Assembly: GCF_040712315.1 (NCBI RefSeq)
Contig: NC_134017.1
Location: 13,670,001 to 13,734,000, forward strand
Direction: 5' to 3'
DNA length: 64,000 bases
Source: Castanea sativa
Taxonomy: Eukaryota > Streptophyta > Magnoliopsida > Fagales > Fagaceae
Both the position numbers and the translations under genes were made by a program. The notes below the pieces were generated by a model, which saw only the letters and a program-made list of their open reading frames with translations, had not been told where the DNA came from and did no database searches. Shown here piece by piece: positions 1-10,777 of this stretch. Position 1 is the first letter of the stretch, and each line of letters opens with the position of its first letter.

Positions 1-1146
1 ATTGACAAGGAGTACAAGAAGAAGGATGTGAAAGACTTGTCATCAACTCAAGGAATCGTGTGCTATGAATGTAATGGGATGGACATCTCAAGAAAGAATG
101 TCCAAACTATTTGAGAGGAAAGGAGAAAATGTTTACTACCACCCTTAGTGATTTAGAAAAGCTCAAATTCCAACGCGAGAGGAGAATGTGATAGTGAGGG
201 AAACTATTCAGCTTCCATGGCAATTACAACGGTTGACTCTAGAGATGAGTTGAGTGACTTGGTTGATGAGCTTGGTATACATTCTAAAGATGAAGAAGTT
301 GAAGATTCGGAAGATGAGGATGTGTGTCTCAACGAAGGTGAGAAGAACCTTCAAGAATTGTATGATGCATTGCTTGAAGATTGTGGCAAATATGCCAAGA
401 ATGCAAACAATGCCATTAAGGAGATGAAAAAAGTTGAAGAAGAGCATAAGTACACACTTGTGCAACTTAAGGAGGCAAAGTGTGAAGTTGAAGGACTGAA
501 GGAAGAATTGGTGAAGGCCTACTCGAAAATCAAGTTCCTTGAACTTGAAATCATTCAAGCAAATGTTAAAGTGGCATGCATTTCCACCAAGAAACTTGGT
601 AGCATGCTCTTTTCTCAAAAATCTTCAAATGACAAGGCTGGTCTAGGCTATACCAGTGAAGGAAGCTCAAGCAGCGAACCCAAGAAGGAAGTGAAGTTCG
701 TATTGGCAGAAAATGTAGAGAAATCTAAAGTGGAGAAGTTTAAGATTGAGACCCTTGTTGTTGCAAAGAGAACCATTGGTGCAAAACCAAAGGAAAAAGG
801 GAAGTCATTACCAAAAAGTTAAAGGGGACCTCAAGTGAAGCATTTTTGTTATCATTGTGGCGTGCGAGGGCACACAAGACCAAATTATTTCAAGCTTCAG
901 GCACTCAAGAGGACTGATTCTTTGCGTGGCCAAGACAACTCAAGAAGAATTCTCAAGGGAATTCAAGCTAAAGGAGAAAATGAGAGACAACTCATTAGAG
1001 ATGTTATGGAGATGTTGAAGAACATTTCATCATACCTTGCTAGCTTCAGCCCAAGGATTGAAAGTTATGTCAGTCATACCCCTCCATCCAAGGATCTCAC
1101 CCAAAACTCTCGTACAGTGTGGGTGAAGAAGAGTACTCATACATGA
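1..1146 (+). pseudogene. copia gag remnant, copy A (3' part of gag)
   Basis: C-terminal part of a Ty1/copia gag; its start lies outside the window. A first zinc knuckle begins CYEC at 61, but the frame breaks just after it, so the His/Cys half is out of frame. Codons 217-822 encode an acidic stretch (DSEDEDVCLNEGEKNL) followed by a Lys/Glu-rich coiled-coil segment. A TAA at 820-822 is in frame with 835-1146, which carries a second knuckle, CYHCGVRGHTRPNYFKL. In that knuckle the last Cys is Tyr. The ORF ends at VWVKKSTHT. No protease, integrase or RT follows; the next kilobase is the leader-like segment. The near-identical copy B has the same TAA. Family assignment is firm; no intact product is possible. 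Confidence 0.85.
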
Positions 1147-1383
1147 TCATTTACTATACCCATGCATTAATACTACCAACGTATTAGGGTTATAGTTTCA
1201 TGCATCATAACATATGCAATCTTCTTGTGTCATTGCTTCCGTTTTTAGCATGTTTCTTTTTCAAGTCTTTATTTGTTGTTTTTGTTTTGAGTATTTTATA
1301 TGTATTTTTAAAGTGTTTTATGAATTTTGTGTGTTTATAGTTTTGTCCAAACAGTCTATTTCATTTTTGTTGAAAAACTTTTT

Positions 1384-1942
1384 CAGAGGCATTTTCGTGA
1401 GTAAGTCGCGACTATGTCCTACCCGCGAAAATGAGGGAGGCAAATATCAAAAAACTTTGAAATTCAGATAAAGAGTTTCACGACTAGCTCGCAAGTAAGA
1501 GCTACCCGCGAAAACTATCAATGTGCTTTAGTGGCCATTTCGCAAGTAACTTCGTAAGAAGCTTACCCGTGACATGAGCAGTTTTGCAGTTTTTAAAGCC
1601 AAATAGTGACAATTTTTTCAAACACTCTCATTTTGCTTCCTCTACGCCTCTCTAAACACAAAACACATTTTCTCTCAAAATCTCACCAAAAACTCAAAAT
1701 CAATCCCTCCTAACACTCATCCAAGGTATGTGTTAACACTTTCTAGGGTTAGCTTTTTTTTGAAAGGGTTAGGAAAACTTGTCTTTCTTGCATTTTTTTA
1801 AAAAAATTTTCTTGATTGGGAGGTGTCTCATTGTGTTCGTTTGTGTTTGTGTTTGTGTTGACCCCAAGTGACATTTTAACATGTATTTATGCAAGATTTT
1901 AATATGTTCATGCATTATTACATGTTAATGGTTTGCATGCAG
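1384..1942 (+). promoter_or_regulatory. leader-like segment with motif cluster and predicted intron (copy A)
   Basis: Bases 1384-1580 hold a cluster of short related words (gtcgcgact, acccgcgaaa, ctcgcaagt). A C-rich leader follows at 1615-1725. It ends in a strong donor, AAG|GTATGT, at 1725/1726, and a possible acceptor, tttgcatgcag, ends at 1942. The same arrangement stands before the third ORF of the copia element at 36766-38720. I therefore read this as the leader of that accessory ORF, left behind after pol and the ORF were lost. Promoter function is inference only. Confidence 0.5.
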
Positions 1943-2323
1943 CAATTTAGATGATTATAATTATTAGCACCATAACCGATGAAAGAAATAGGCACCAATA
2001 TAATACAGTCCTTGTTAAGAAAGGATCATCCCCTTTCTAATGAAATATAGAAAATCCAAATTGTATGGTTGTTATCAACTTTATTTTTTATCCTTTCTAA
2101 TCCACGTGACTCACATGTAGGCACATATTACAAGTTTGCAATAATAGTGCTTCTACTTTTTGTAATAGGAAAACATTATATACGAGCCCTCTTATCATAG
2201 GACATATTGAAGGTATACAGAATCTATTGCAAGTTTTTGTCTGAGAGAGAGTGTTTGTAAAGTTTAACTCATTGCAACTCGCGATTCTCACCCAAAAAAA
2301 AAAAAAAAAAGCCTCATTGCATC

Positions 2324-2867
2324 TAGGAATGGCAATTCGTGTTTGCGGGTCAGGTTTGTGTCGTGTTAAGCCATGAGTATTCGGCTATATAGGCGAACCC
2401 GACCTGTTTAGTAAACGTGTCAAGAATCCTTAACTCGAACACGACTTGTTTATTAAACAGGTCGACCCGACCCAACACGTTTAACTCGTTTAATTAACAA
2501 GTCATGTAAATGTCAATACAAATGATTTATTTAATAGTCTATTTGATTAATCGGTCATACCTAACCTATATAATTTTTATCAATTCTCATATAACTAAAA
2601 TTAAAATACAATTATAACTATAAATATTGTAATAAACATATAAAACAAACCACTAATAAAGCAATAATATCAAAATAAATAATAACTTTTTAAGTTAAAT
2701 AGGTCAGACAAGTTCGCATGTTGAACACAAACACGATCCGTTTATTAAATGGGTTAGCCGTGTCAACCCGAATATAACCCGAAACCGTTTAGCCTCAACC
2801 CATGACCTGTTTATAAATATGTTAATTGTGTCGGGTTCGTGGGTCGTGTCAAATTTTGCCACCCCTA
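2324..2867. mobile_element. hAT-like non-autonomous element 1, copy A
   Basis: A 544-bp insertion between 8-bp direct duplicates, attgcatc (2316-2323 and 2868-2875). The ends are imperfect inverted repeats: taggaatggcaa, and taggggtggcaa on the other strand. The interior is rich in words such as gacccgacc and cgggtc. An 8-bp target duplication and a TAGGGGTGGCAA-type end are typical of hAT elements. There is no transposase ORF. The same insertion is present in copy B at 14987-15541, so it predates the A/B duplication. Confidence 0.85.
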
Positions 2868-3576
2868 ATTGCATCTTGCAGAGAAAAATAGTGAATAGTA
2901 ATAGAGGAGATGACATATATTCACTGATGGACGAACTGAAATTTGAAATTAGACGTAATGACCATTTGTGTTACCCTTCTTATATTTCTAGATTTTATGA
3001 TGACTTAGCATTGCTAAAAGTCATTACCAAAAAAAAAAAAAACTAAAAAAACAAAAACAAAAGCCATTGCCAAAAATCCCTTTCAAGCTCCAATTATTTG
3101 AGTAAAGGTCATTATGAGGGGACAGCCATTTTGTTAAATGTGTAATCATGTCCAGGTACTCATTACCTGACATGAATTAGAATATCCCTTTTTCTTGGTC
3201 TTCCGTGATTATTGTTAGGGTCTCACTTTTTACGTGGTCGATACTTCCTGGAAAATTAAGTCTTCAACCGTGCTTACACTTGCACCTTCTAGTTATTTTC
3301 CATGCCCAGCAGAACCTTCTCAAATCCTTTTTCTATTTATTATTATATCAAATCCCATTAAACTTTAAGAATTTTATTCCAAATCCATTCAACTTTAGTT
3401 TGAAAATTTAAACCTTCTCCAAACCTATCTATTTATCATACCATAAGTCGGTCAAGCAGATAATTTTTTTTTTTTTTTGGTATTTTATTTTAACAAATTG
3501 TTATGACAAATGGAGGAAGAGAATTTTCACCCTATTTCTCTTCAAAAATGAGACTAGTCCAAATGAGACTACTCAA

Positions 3577-4256
3577 CAGGGACGAAACTAAGTTTCAAAC
3601 CTAAGGGAGGCCAAAACTTAAAACCAAAAAAGAAAAAACAATTATGAAAATAAAAACTAACATCTATTTTATATTCAACAAAATACTACATACAAAATAA
3701 TTATTTTTTAAACATTTCATGTTATACAAACATAACAAAGTATAACATACAAAATAAGTTTTTCTTAAACATTTCAACACATTATCAAAATGGAACTTGA
3801 CGCTCTTTTAAATCTCTAAAGTCGTCTATGATTAATTTTGTACCAAATTTGGCAGCAATCTCATTTTCAATGTACAAAATCAAAGACTAAAATCACAACC
3901 ACAAAAAGGATTAAATTAAATCTCAAGAGACAAACACAATTTCATATATATATATATATAATATATTGGCCACACGGCCCACACAACACAAAGTCACAAA
4001 CACAAAATTTAATGACTTACTACCAAAGACTTTTACAATCGTTGTCTAACATCCATTTCGATCAAATAATGCCTCTCATGTATATTTCATCTATCTGCTT
4101 CTACAAAAGAATGATGCATACTCAAAATTGAGTATTAATATTGCACTCAAACAATCATTAGTCTCAAGAACAAACACAATTTCATATATATACTAGTTTT
4201 TTTGGGAGGGGGGGGGGGGCATGGCCCCCCTCTGCCCCACTGTGGTTCCGTCCCTG
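3577..4256. mobile_element. hAT-like non-autonomous element 2, copy A
   Basis: A 680-bp insertion whose ends start cagggacgaaac, and cagggacggaac on the other strand. It is flanked by 8-bp duplicates ctactcaa (3569-3576) and ctagtcaa (4257-4264), one mismatch apart. Copy C reads straight through this point near 22020 (agactagtcaatacc), which gives a clean empty site. There is no transposase ORF. A G-run followed by a C-run near the right end can pair as a small hairpin. Confidence 0.85.
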
Positions 4257-5401
4257 CTAGTCAATATCACTAAAATTCAGAACTCTTAACAGCTTGAGAA
4301 ATTAATATTAGCCTAAATTAAAAATTTTTAAATACACTTAAAAAAAATTGAAATATTGTTCAACTAAAGTTTAGCATTAATAAGCCTTTAGGGTGAATTT
4401 AAGTGGTTAGTCAATATCTCGGATCTGCCTTTAGAGTAAATTTAAGTGGTTAGTCAATATCTCGGATCTACACTTTAAGGATTACTTCTCTTAAATTACT
4501 ACGTGCGTGGGATAGTTGAATTATACACACCAAACGAGTAAATTATGTACTGTACCAACTGTTATGGTTGATATTTGTGGTTTTGATACTTGGGCCGGTA
4601 CAAAAACATTGTCATATCACGTTGATTTAAATATTGGCCATACCAAGATTGTTTCGACCGTATCAAAGTGAACAAAGTAAATACTAGATTTTAGCCGATA
4701 ATTGAATTGGAAATTAGAAAAGAAGAAAAAATCAGCCACTATGTGCCATTACGTCCCTTGATTGTTGTCACATTGCTAATTTTGCACCCTCCTCAGCCTG
4801 AGGACTGAGATCCAATGTAATTTCTATATGCAATTGCACCATGCAATTAACCCCCCTCCTCCCTCTCACAATAACTTTCTACTATTCTTACTTTTTTTTT
4901 TTATAACTTTTTCTCTCTCTCTCTCTATATATATTTTTTAATTCAATGGTTGAAATTTAAAGTTTTTTTTTTTACAACTTTATATCTCAGTCATTTATAG
5001 CAATTGCATTAGATATAATACCTAATCTCAATGCCCATCTTCATGTCTGCGTTTTTCTTCTTTTTTTTTTTTACCCCCCTCTTTTTGTCCTGCCACTGCT
5101 CCCACTGAATGATTGATAGACGAACAGAATTTGTAAATACGAAAAGTTTGAATCAATTTTAAAAACTATTCAAAACTTTATCTTTATCAAATCTGGCCAA
5201 GTCTTCAAGGCTTTAAGCCTTATTATGATTACTATTATTATTATTATTGGATTGAATGGATTAAGATTTGATATATTAGGTGAGATATATATTTATAATT
5301 TAAAAGTATCTTATATATTTAGATATGAATATATATAATTATTAATGGTAACTCTAAAATGCCACATAGCTTTTTTTTTTTTTTTTTGGTGATGAAAGGT
5401 A

Positions 5402-5403
<2 letters not shown>

Positions 5404-5454
<51 letters not shown>

Positions 5455-5472
5455 CGCACACACACACACACA
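5404..5472. repeat. (TA)n-(TG)n-(CA)n microsatellite
   Basis: About 42 bp of TA repeats pass directly into alternating TG, a short gcgc core, and CA repeats. The tract is self-complementary and purely alternating purine/pyrimidine. Copy B has a longer TA tract and lacks most of the TG arm. Confidence 0.95.
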
Positions 5473-5887
5473 TTTGAAATAGTTTCAATCTATGGTGTCC
5501 GCTTCTGATTATAGTTCATTATCATCATACCAAGACACCAATTAGTTTTTGGTGCAGGTGGGGATTGAATTCAAAATTTCTTATAAAACCATCAAAAACT
5601 TTAGTAATTGAGCTAACTGAAACCCACTTTGGTATTTATTTTCTTTGAAATATAGGTCATGTTAATATATGTCTTTAGGACAATTGTTAATAAAGCATAA
5701 TAGAAAAAGTTTTAACACCATTTTATGGGAAATATAAAAAGTTGTCAGAAAGTCTTTCTTGTCATGAACTGTGTTAGGATAGATTTTTTTGTACTTAAAA
5801 AGTGAGTATAAGTTGAGTGATTTATGACTCCTCTCATATGTTCATTTGTTTGTTATGATTTTGTCACGGATTGCCAAAGGGGGAGAT

Positions 5888-6873
5888 TGTTAGGACATAT
5901 GTGATTGGATGTTAGGAACATATGTCAACATTTTATGTATTGGCTAATCCTTCGACAAAACGCACTTTACTTGTAATTAGATAGATTTAAGATATGTTAA
6001 ATACTTCAAGAAATAAGGTTTCAAGCTCAAGTGTTAAAGTCATGCAAGTCTGTCCAAGAAACAAGTGAAAAAGTGTTATTCATTAAAGCTCGACAGCTAG
6101 CATCTATCGAGGTTTAATGAGTCTTGATAGCTGCTGACAGATAGCTATCTATCGAGGTCTTGATAGCTGTGGACAAATAGCTATTTATCGAGAATTACGA
6201 AATCAGAATTTTCAAATATAATTTTCGGCTCATGTTAACACATATGTGTAGGATTTCTTTTCTCATAACCTTAGACATATATAGGACTTATTTTAAAGGT
6301 CATCACATAAGAGAATACAAGGAGAACATATGCAAAAGGTGATCGAAGCCTTATTCTCTCTGAAAGAAACTACTGCGTCTTTTTGCTTTACGGTTTTGTA
6401 ACCGAGTACTTCTTGATCTTCATTGTTGATGAAGTGAAGAATTTTTCAGCCAACATTCTTCTTCCTCAAGTTGGTGAGTGAGTCACGTACTGAGATTTGT
6501 GCATAAAAGGGTGGCATTCATATATTGAAAAGTTTAGATGTTCTGAAGCGATAGAAGGTTTTTACTGCAAGTTCATCTACGGGAATTGCAGAGTCTAGGG
6601 ACAAAGGTTTTGTACTAGATCTAAAATTTCTCTTTACTATAGTGAATTGCTTTTTAGAAAGGTTCCCCCCTATGTTTTTTACTGTGAAACTAGTTTGTTT
6701 CATTGGTTTTCGTAGATCATTATATTTTGTTTTATTTACTTTTCCGCTGTACTTATTTTTGACATGATATTGATGTTTGTTTATTTTAACAAGTTTTATT
6801 CATAATAAATTTAATTAACAACTTGAGTTTAAAACTTATTAAATCTATCAACCGGGATCTAAATTTTCCAACA
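5888..6873 (+). mobile_element. LTR of a second LTR-retrotransposon family (solo or 3' LTR)
   Basis: A 986-bp segment begins TGTTAGGACATATG and ends TTTTCCAACA, giving TGTT/AACA inverted ends. A polypurine tract (ccaaagggggagat) lies immediately upstream at about 5874-5887, so 5743-5887 is probably the 3' end of the element's interior. No matching 5' LTR was seen in the same orientation. Inside, at 6085-6195, related words (atagctatctatcgag) recur about three times. A truncated inverted relative lies at 19493-20420. Confidence 0.8.
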
Positions 6874-8124
6874 AAATGTTTTTCAGGGTTCAAGTTAAGT
6901 ATTTTCTTTACGTAATTTATTGTGTAATGAGTATTTAAATTATGTTAATCACACTTAATATTCTTTAAAAATTTTACACCAGGTTTTTTATATTAAATAA
7001 ATTAAAGATAACACATTAGAGTATAATAGCTGTTCTTCTCAAAAAAAAAAAAAAAAAAAAAAGAGTGACAATAGTTATAGAAAAAAAAACTTTATACATA
7101 TCAATTAATTTTGGATCAATTAAAGAATAAACACTTTTATTTTTCTTAACATATAAAATGTATTTCAAAAGGAATATTTTAATATTAATGCTCAATTAAA
7201 ATAGTTTTTATTTTATTTTATGCAAAACAGAACATGTCCTAGACTTTTAATCATAAAAATCATGGTATCTTTTCATGTCATGGAAAAATAAAAAGAAATT
7301 TTTTTTGGAAGAGAAAAAAGTTTTTACTAAAGAGATTTACTGGTATATACTTTAGAAACATAATCTTTAAATGCTTTTAGAGTTAATGAACTTTATATGA
7401 CAAGAAAATTATATATTAAAAGAAATCAATATTTAAAATAAACGTTAATACAATTTCTAAAAGAAAAAAAATGAAGGAAGCAGTCAAGTAAAATTTCTTC
7501 AACAAGTTAAAACTTTCCTTATTAAAATGGCGGGGCAGTGGAAAATTTTGAAAACGTGAGAATGAGGTTAGTCTGTCAGAATAAAATAAAGTTGCGTTTG
7601 AATACTGCTTATTGTTAAAAACTGAAAATACTGTAGTAAAATATTTTTTAAATATATGAATAATACAGTCAGACTCAGTTTTAAAGTTATTTTTTTGAAA
7701 AAAGTAATTTGTGGGTCTCGTAAATAGTATATAAGACCCACTGATTTTGACGCAAATGCAACTGAAAGGAACTTTGGACCCTATCCAAACGATGACTAAG
7801 TAAATTATATTGCTTGTACTTTTTCCTCCTCTCACTTTCAATCCCAACAATACTTTACCAAATTCAATCTAGCCAAGGGCCAAGGCTGTGAAATTTCAAA
7901 ATCCAACAAACCCAGGCATTCCCATTTACCAAAAAATCACACTGTCAAGATAACATCTTACTATGAGACCATACTAACTTACGTACAAGGGTAGATGCGC
8001 CCAGTCAAACCACATGTCACACAACCAACAACTCTGTTTATATAATTGATGCCCACCTTCCATTTCACGTTAAGCAAAGTCTTCTTCACGTTCTAAAGTC
8101 TCCTTCAGTTTGGGAAGGATGTTA
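6874..8124. other. AT-rich non-coding stretch
   Basis: No gene or RNA is recognisable here. Homopolymer runs are frequent. A MITE-like segment is listed separately at 7591-7792. Confidence 0.6.
7591..7792. mobile_element. MITE-like segment
   Basis: It starts gttgcgtttgaatactg and ends with ctatccaaacg, so cgtttg-type words are inverted at the two ends. The interior (ctgaaaatactgtagtaaaa, gtgggtctcgtaaatag) resembles a small non-autonomous element common in woody eudicots. The boundaries and any target duplication are unclear. Confidence 0.4.
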
Positions 8125-8263
8125 TGGGTAGTTTGGTAGGAGAGTTTGAGTAATGTTATTTGTAATTTTTTGACATACATGTGAATAAAAAAATATGTAA
8201 AAAAGTTTGTAGAGTTGTTTAAAAATTGAAAATGTGGGTTTGAACTACTTTACCAAACTAGTC
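8125..8263. mobile_element. small MITE (Tourist-like)
   Basis: A 139-bp segment with terminal inverted repeats: gggtagtttggta, and gactagtttggta on the other strand. It is flanked by TTA on both sides (8122-8124, 8264-8266). The TTA target and short inverted ends fit a PIF/Harbinger-type MITE. Confidence 0.55.
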
Positions 8264-9756
8264 TTAAGATACTATGACCCAGGAATTGAACCTCAAAATT
8301 CATTGTAGGTCCACGCACCCATGTACTTGTTTCTCAGTGAAATGACTCTTGAAACTAAATTTTTTTTGTTGAAAGTATAATAAATAAAGATAAAAGTTAG
8401 CTGAAATAATACAGTGGAACTCATAAATAATACCAAAAAGTACAGTGATGCCTATAAATAATAGCAAAAATAAGCTGAATAGTAAAATAAGTTAGCAAAA
8501 ATAATTTTTGTCAAACACACACATAGTGCAATAACTAAAACCCTAGGGTTAGTCTAGGATTAGTGGCTACATATATCCTGCATGGTGGGTTCCAAATAGT
8601 ATTATTAACAATATTATTAAGTGCGTCAAACTAGAAATTTCAAACCTAGTCTAATTTATGTAAAGCGTTTCTCTATCAAAATTAAAACTACCTCCATGCC
8701 AAAGCCATTTGAACTAAATTAAAAAATTCTTTTAGAATTTCGAAACTTATAAGTCAAGTACAAACTTCATTAAATATTTTATTGATAATAATATGTTTTT
8801 TAAGAAACAAATCGTGTCTTTTAATAATTGGATGTAAAATAATATTAACAAATGTCAAAAATTATCAAATTTAATGATTAAACACAAAAATTAAATACTT
8901 TCAAATACTGTTAAAAAAATACTTAATAGTTATGTAGTAATAATATTTGTAAATATATATGATGAGTGATTACAGATTGAATATTTCTCTTCAACACACT
9001 AACACGTATGCACATATTACAATCATGTAATAATAATGCTTCTACTTTTTGTTATGATTTCTCAGGTCATCTCTTACTTTATTTTGAATCCAGTGATACG
9101 AGTCCTCTTATTAATTATAATCATCAATTTTGTGTCAAGGTATAAATAATTTATTGCAAATTTTTGTCCGAAAGAGTGCTTGTAGAGTTTAACTGATCTG
9201 AAATTATTAATTATATATCTATTATGTGTCAAGCTATACATAATTTGTGCCTTATTCTATTAATGTGGGGACAGCTAGTGTTCTTATTTGAAATCATCCA
9301 ATTGCGCATTGGCTGTGTCTTTGAATGTTATTCATTTATCTATAAACAGCTGTGTCTTTGAATCATTTGAATGTGATAAAAAGGCACTTCCTGCAATGTT
9401 ATTACACCCTTTAAACCAGGTCTATTTTCCCCATTTGGTCATTTTCTATTGGAAGTTTCTAATCTTTTGCTGGTTCTTCGTTCCTGGTGTGTCGCTCATG
9501 TGATCAAGGATAGAATAATTAGCCAGAGCAATTGCTGACTATGTAAAGGATTTCATAGATAGATACTGTAATTTGGCTTGAAGTGTTACCTTTGTTTTCC
9601 TTTCCCTCATTGACAACTGATGTATTACAGTATAAATCAATAATGCTATTGTAAATTTGTAATTTTATAACTATTTTGTGTTGGTTTTAATTCCGTGCCA
9701 AATTTGATTGTAAATTTCTTCAATCATTTTTCCCTGTATGTATGTGGGTTTCTAAT
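8264..9756. other. non-coding stretch with divergent block D
   Basis: No gene is recognisable. Bases 9005-9215 are a diverged fourth relative of the A/B/C blocks (compare 2110-2270): shared words include cacatattaca, taatgcttctactttttg and gagtgcttgtagagtttaac. Bases 8355-8530 contain several near-repeats of a word like cataaataatacca, possibly a decayed MITE. Confidence 0.5.
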
Positions 9757-10710
9757 TGTAAAGCATGAGTGTGAGAAAGTGTGAAGACTCAAGTTGCAAA
9801 GGATGTATAAGTGGTTTTCGCAAGTGTCGTGCGAGAAGCTTACACGCAAAAGAGCCACATGCACAGCACATGACTAGAAGATGAAGAGTCATGCTAGACT
9901 GGAGATTTTCGTAAGTGTCTCGTGGGTAAGGCCAACTCGAGAAGGACTCGCAAAACTCTCTGTTTGGCAAAAAGTGGAAATTTGTTTTACCAAGTCTTTA
10001 TCCACACTATTTATACCTTCATTATCCACAAATTGTAAGGAGTACTTTTCAAAAAGAAAACCCTAGAAAATACACTTGAGAGTTAGAGATTGTTACACCC
10101 AAAATCATCTACACATTTCCTTGTAATTTTGCTCAACTCCTACCTTTCCAACTCTACATCCTTGAGAGGTTGACAGTCCAAACACTTACCACAGCCATTC
10201 TGAGTGTAAAGTGAGATTTTTGTGCTGTTGGAAAGTATTGGAAGGAACCATTTGTTGGCGGAAGCAATCGGGTTGAATTGCTGGATTCGGAAAACTAGAG
10301 AACACAAGGCTTCGAGGAGTCAGTTAGTAGCAAGAGCTTAGAGGGCTCAAGTACATGGGGTAGTCTAGGCTTAGAGGGTCTTCTGTTATTTATGTACTCC
10401 AACACTTTTTTTTGTAGTGGATTGGTTTCGACTTGGAGGGTCGTGGAGAAGTTTTTTGCCAAGTTGTTCGGTTTCCTCTTCGATAACACATCTCGGTGTT
10501 ATCTTGTATTTGCATCTCTCTTCCCTACTCTTAAGCTTTTCTTTTATTGTTGATAATGGATGAATATGGCTTAGGATAGTAATAACAGTTTTTTGCGCTT
10601 CTTCACTCTTGTTCCATACTTAATATAAGTTAGAGTAATAGCTATATAGTTGTAATTTGAATTGGGGGTCTGAACAAGCTCTTGTGTATTTACACAAATC
10701 TGAGCTTTCA
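9757..10710 (+). mobile_element. 5' LTR of the copy B copia element
   Basis: About 954 bp starting TGTAAAGCATGAGTG and ending CTTTCA, directly before a primer-binding-site-like sequence. It aligns over most of its length with the LTR at 35034-36026: the start, the cgcaag/ctcgaga motif cluster at 9815-9960, the TATA-like box, and the gcatctctcttccct region. The two elements are related but diverged. No second LTR belonging to copy B was found. Confidence 0.75.
10008..10015 (+). promoter_or_regulatory. TATA-like box of the copia LTR
   Basis: tatttata lies 250 bp into the LTR, downstream of the cgcaag-type motif cluster. It corresponds to the ctataaata box at the same place in the related LTR at 35034-36026. 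This fits a U3 promoter. Confidence 0.5.
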
Positions 10711-10712
10711 AT

Positions 10713-10724
10713 TTGTATCAAAGC
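10713..10724 (+). other. degenerate primer-binding site
   Basis: ttgtatcaaagc, two bases past the LTR end, differs by two substitutions from TGGTATCAGAGC, the initiator-Met tRNA site usual in plant copia elements. Confidence 0.6.
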
Positions 10725-10777
10725 GGGTACACTTGTCGAATTTCATTATCCTAGTGTGATCCTAGACCCCAAGTGAG

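Larger units (their letters stand above)
1..5742 (+). repeat. segmental duplication, copy A
   Basis: This block is collinear and near-identical with 11558-18437. It runs from inside a copia gag, through a leader-like segment (to about 1942), into a non-coding block with two hAT-like insertions and an (AT)n tract. Homology stops abruptly near 5742. Base 1 matches 11558, so the left limit of the duplication lies outside the window. With the MULE and one target duplicate removed, copy B is about 5.78 kb, against 5.74 kb here. Confidence 0.9.

Noticed and set aside
9288..9503. 71-codon frame downstream of block D
   Set aside because: No recognisable motif or splice context; it looks like 3' flank sequence.
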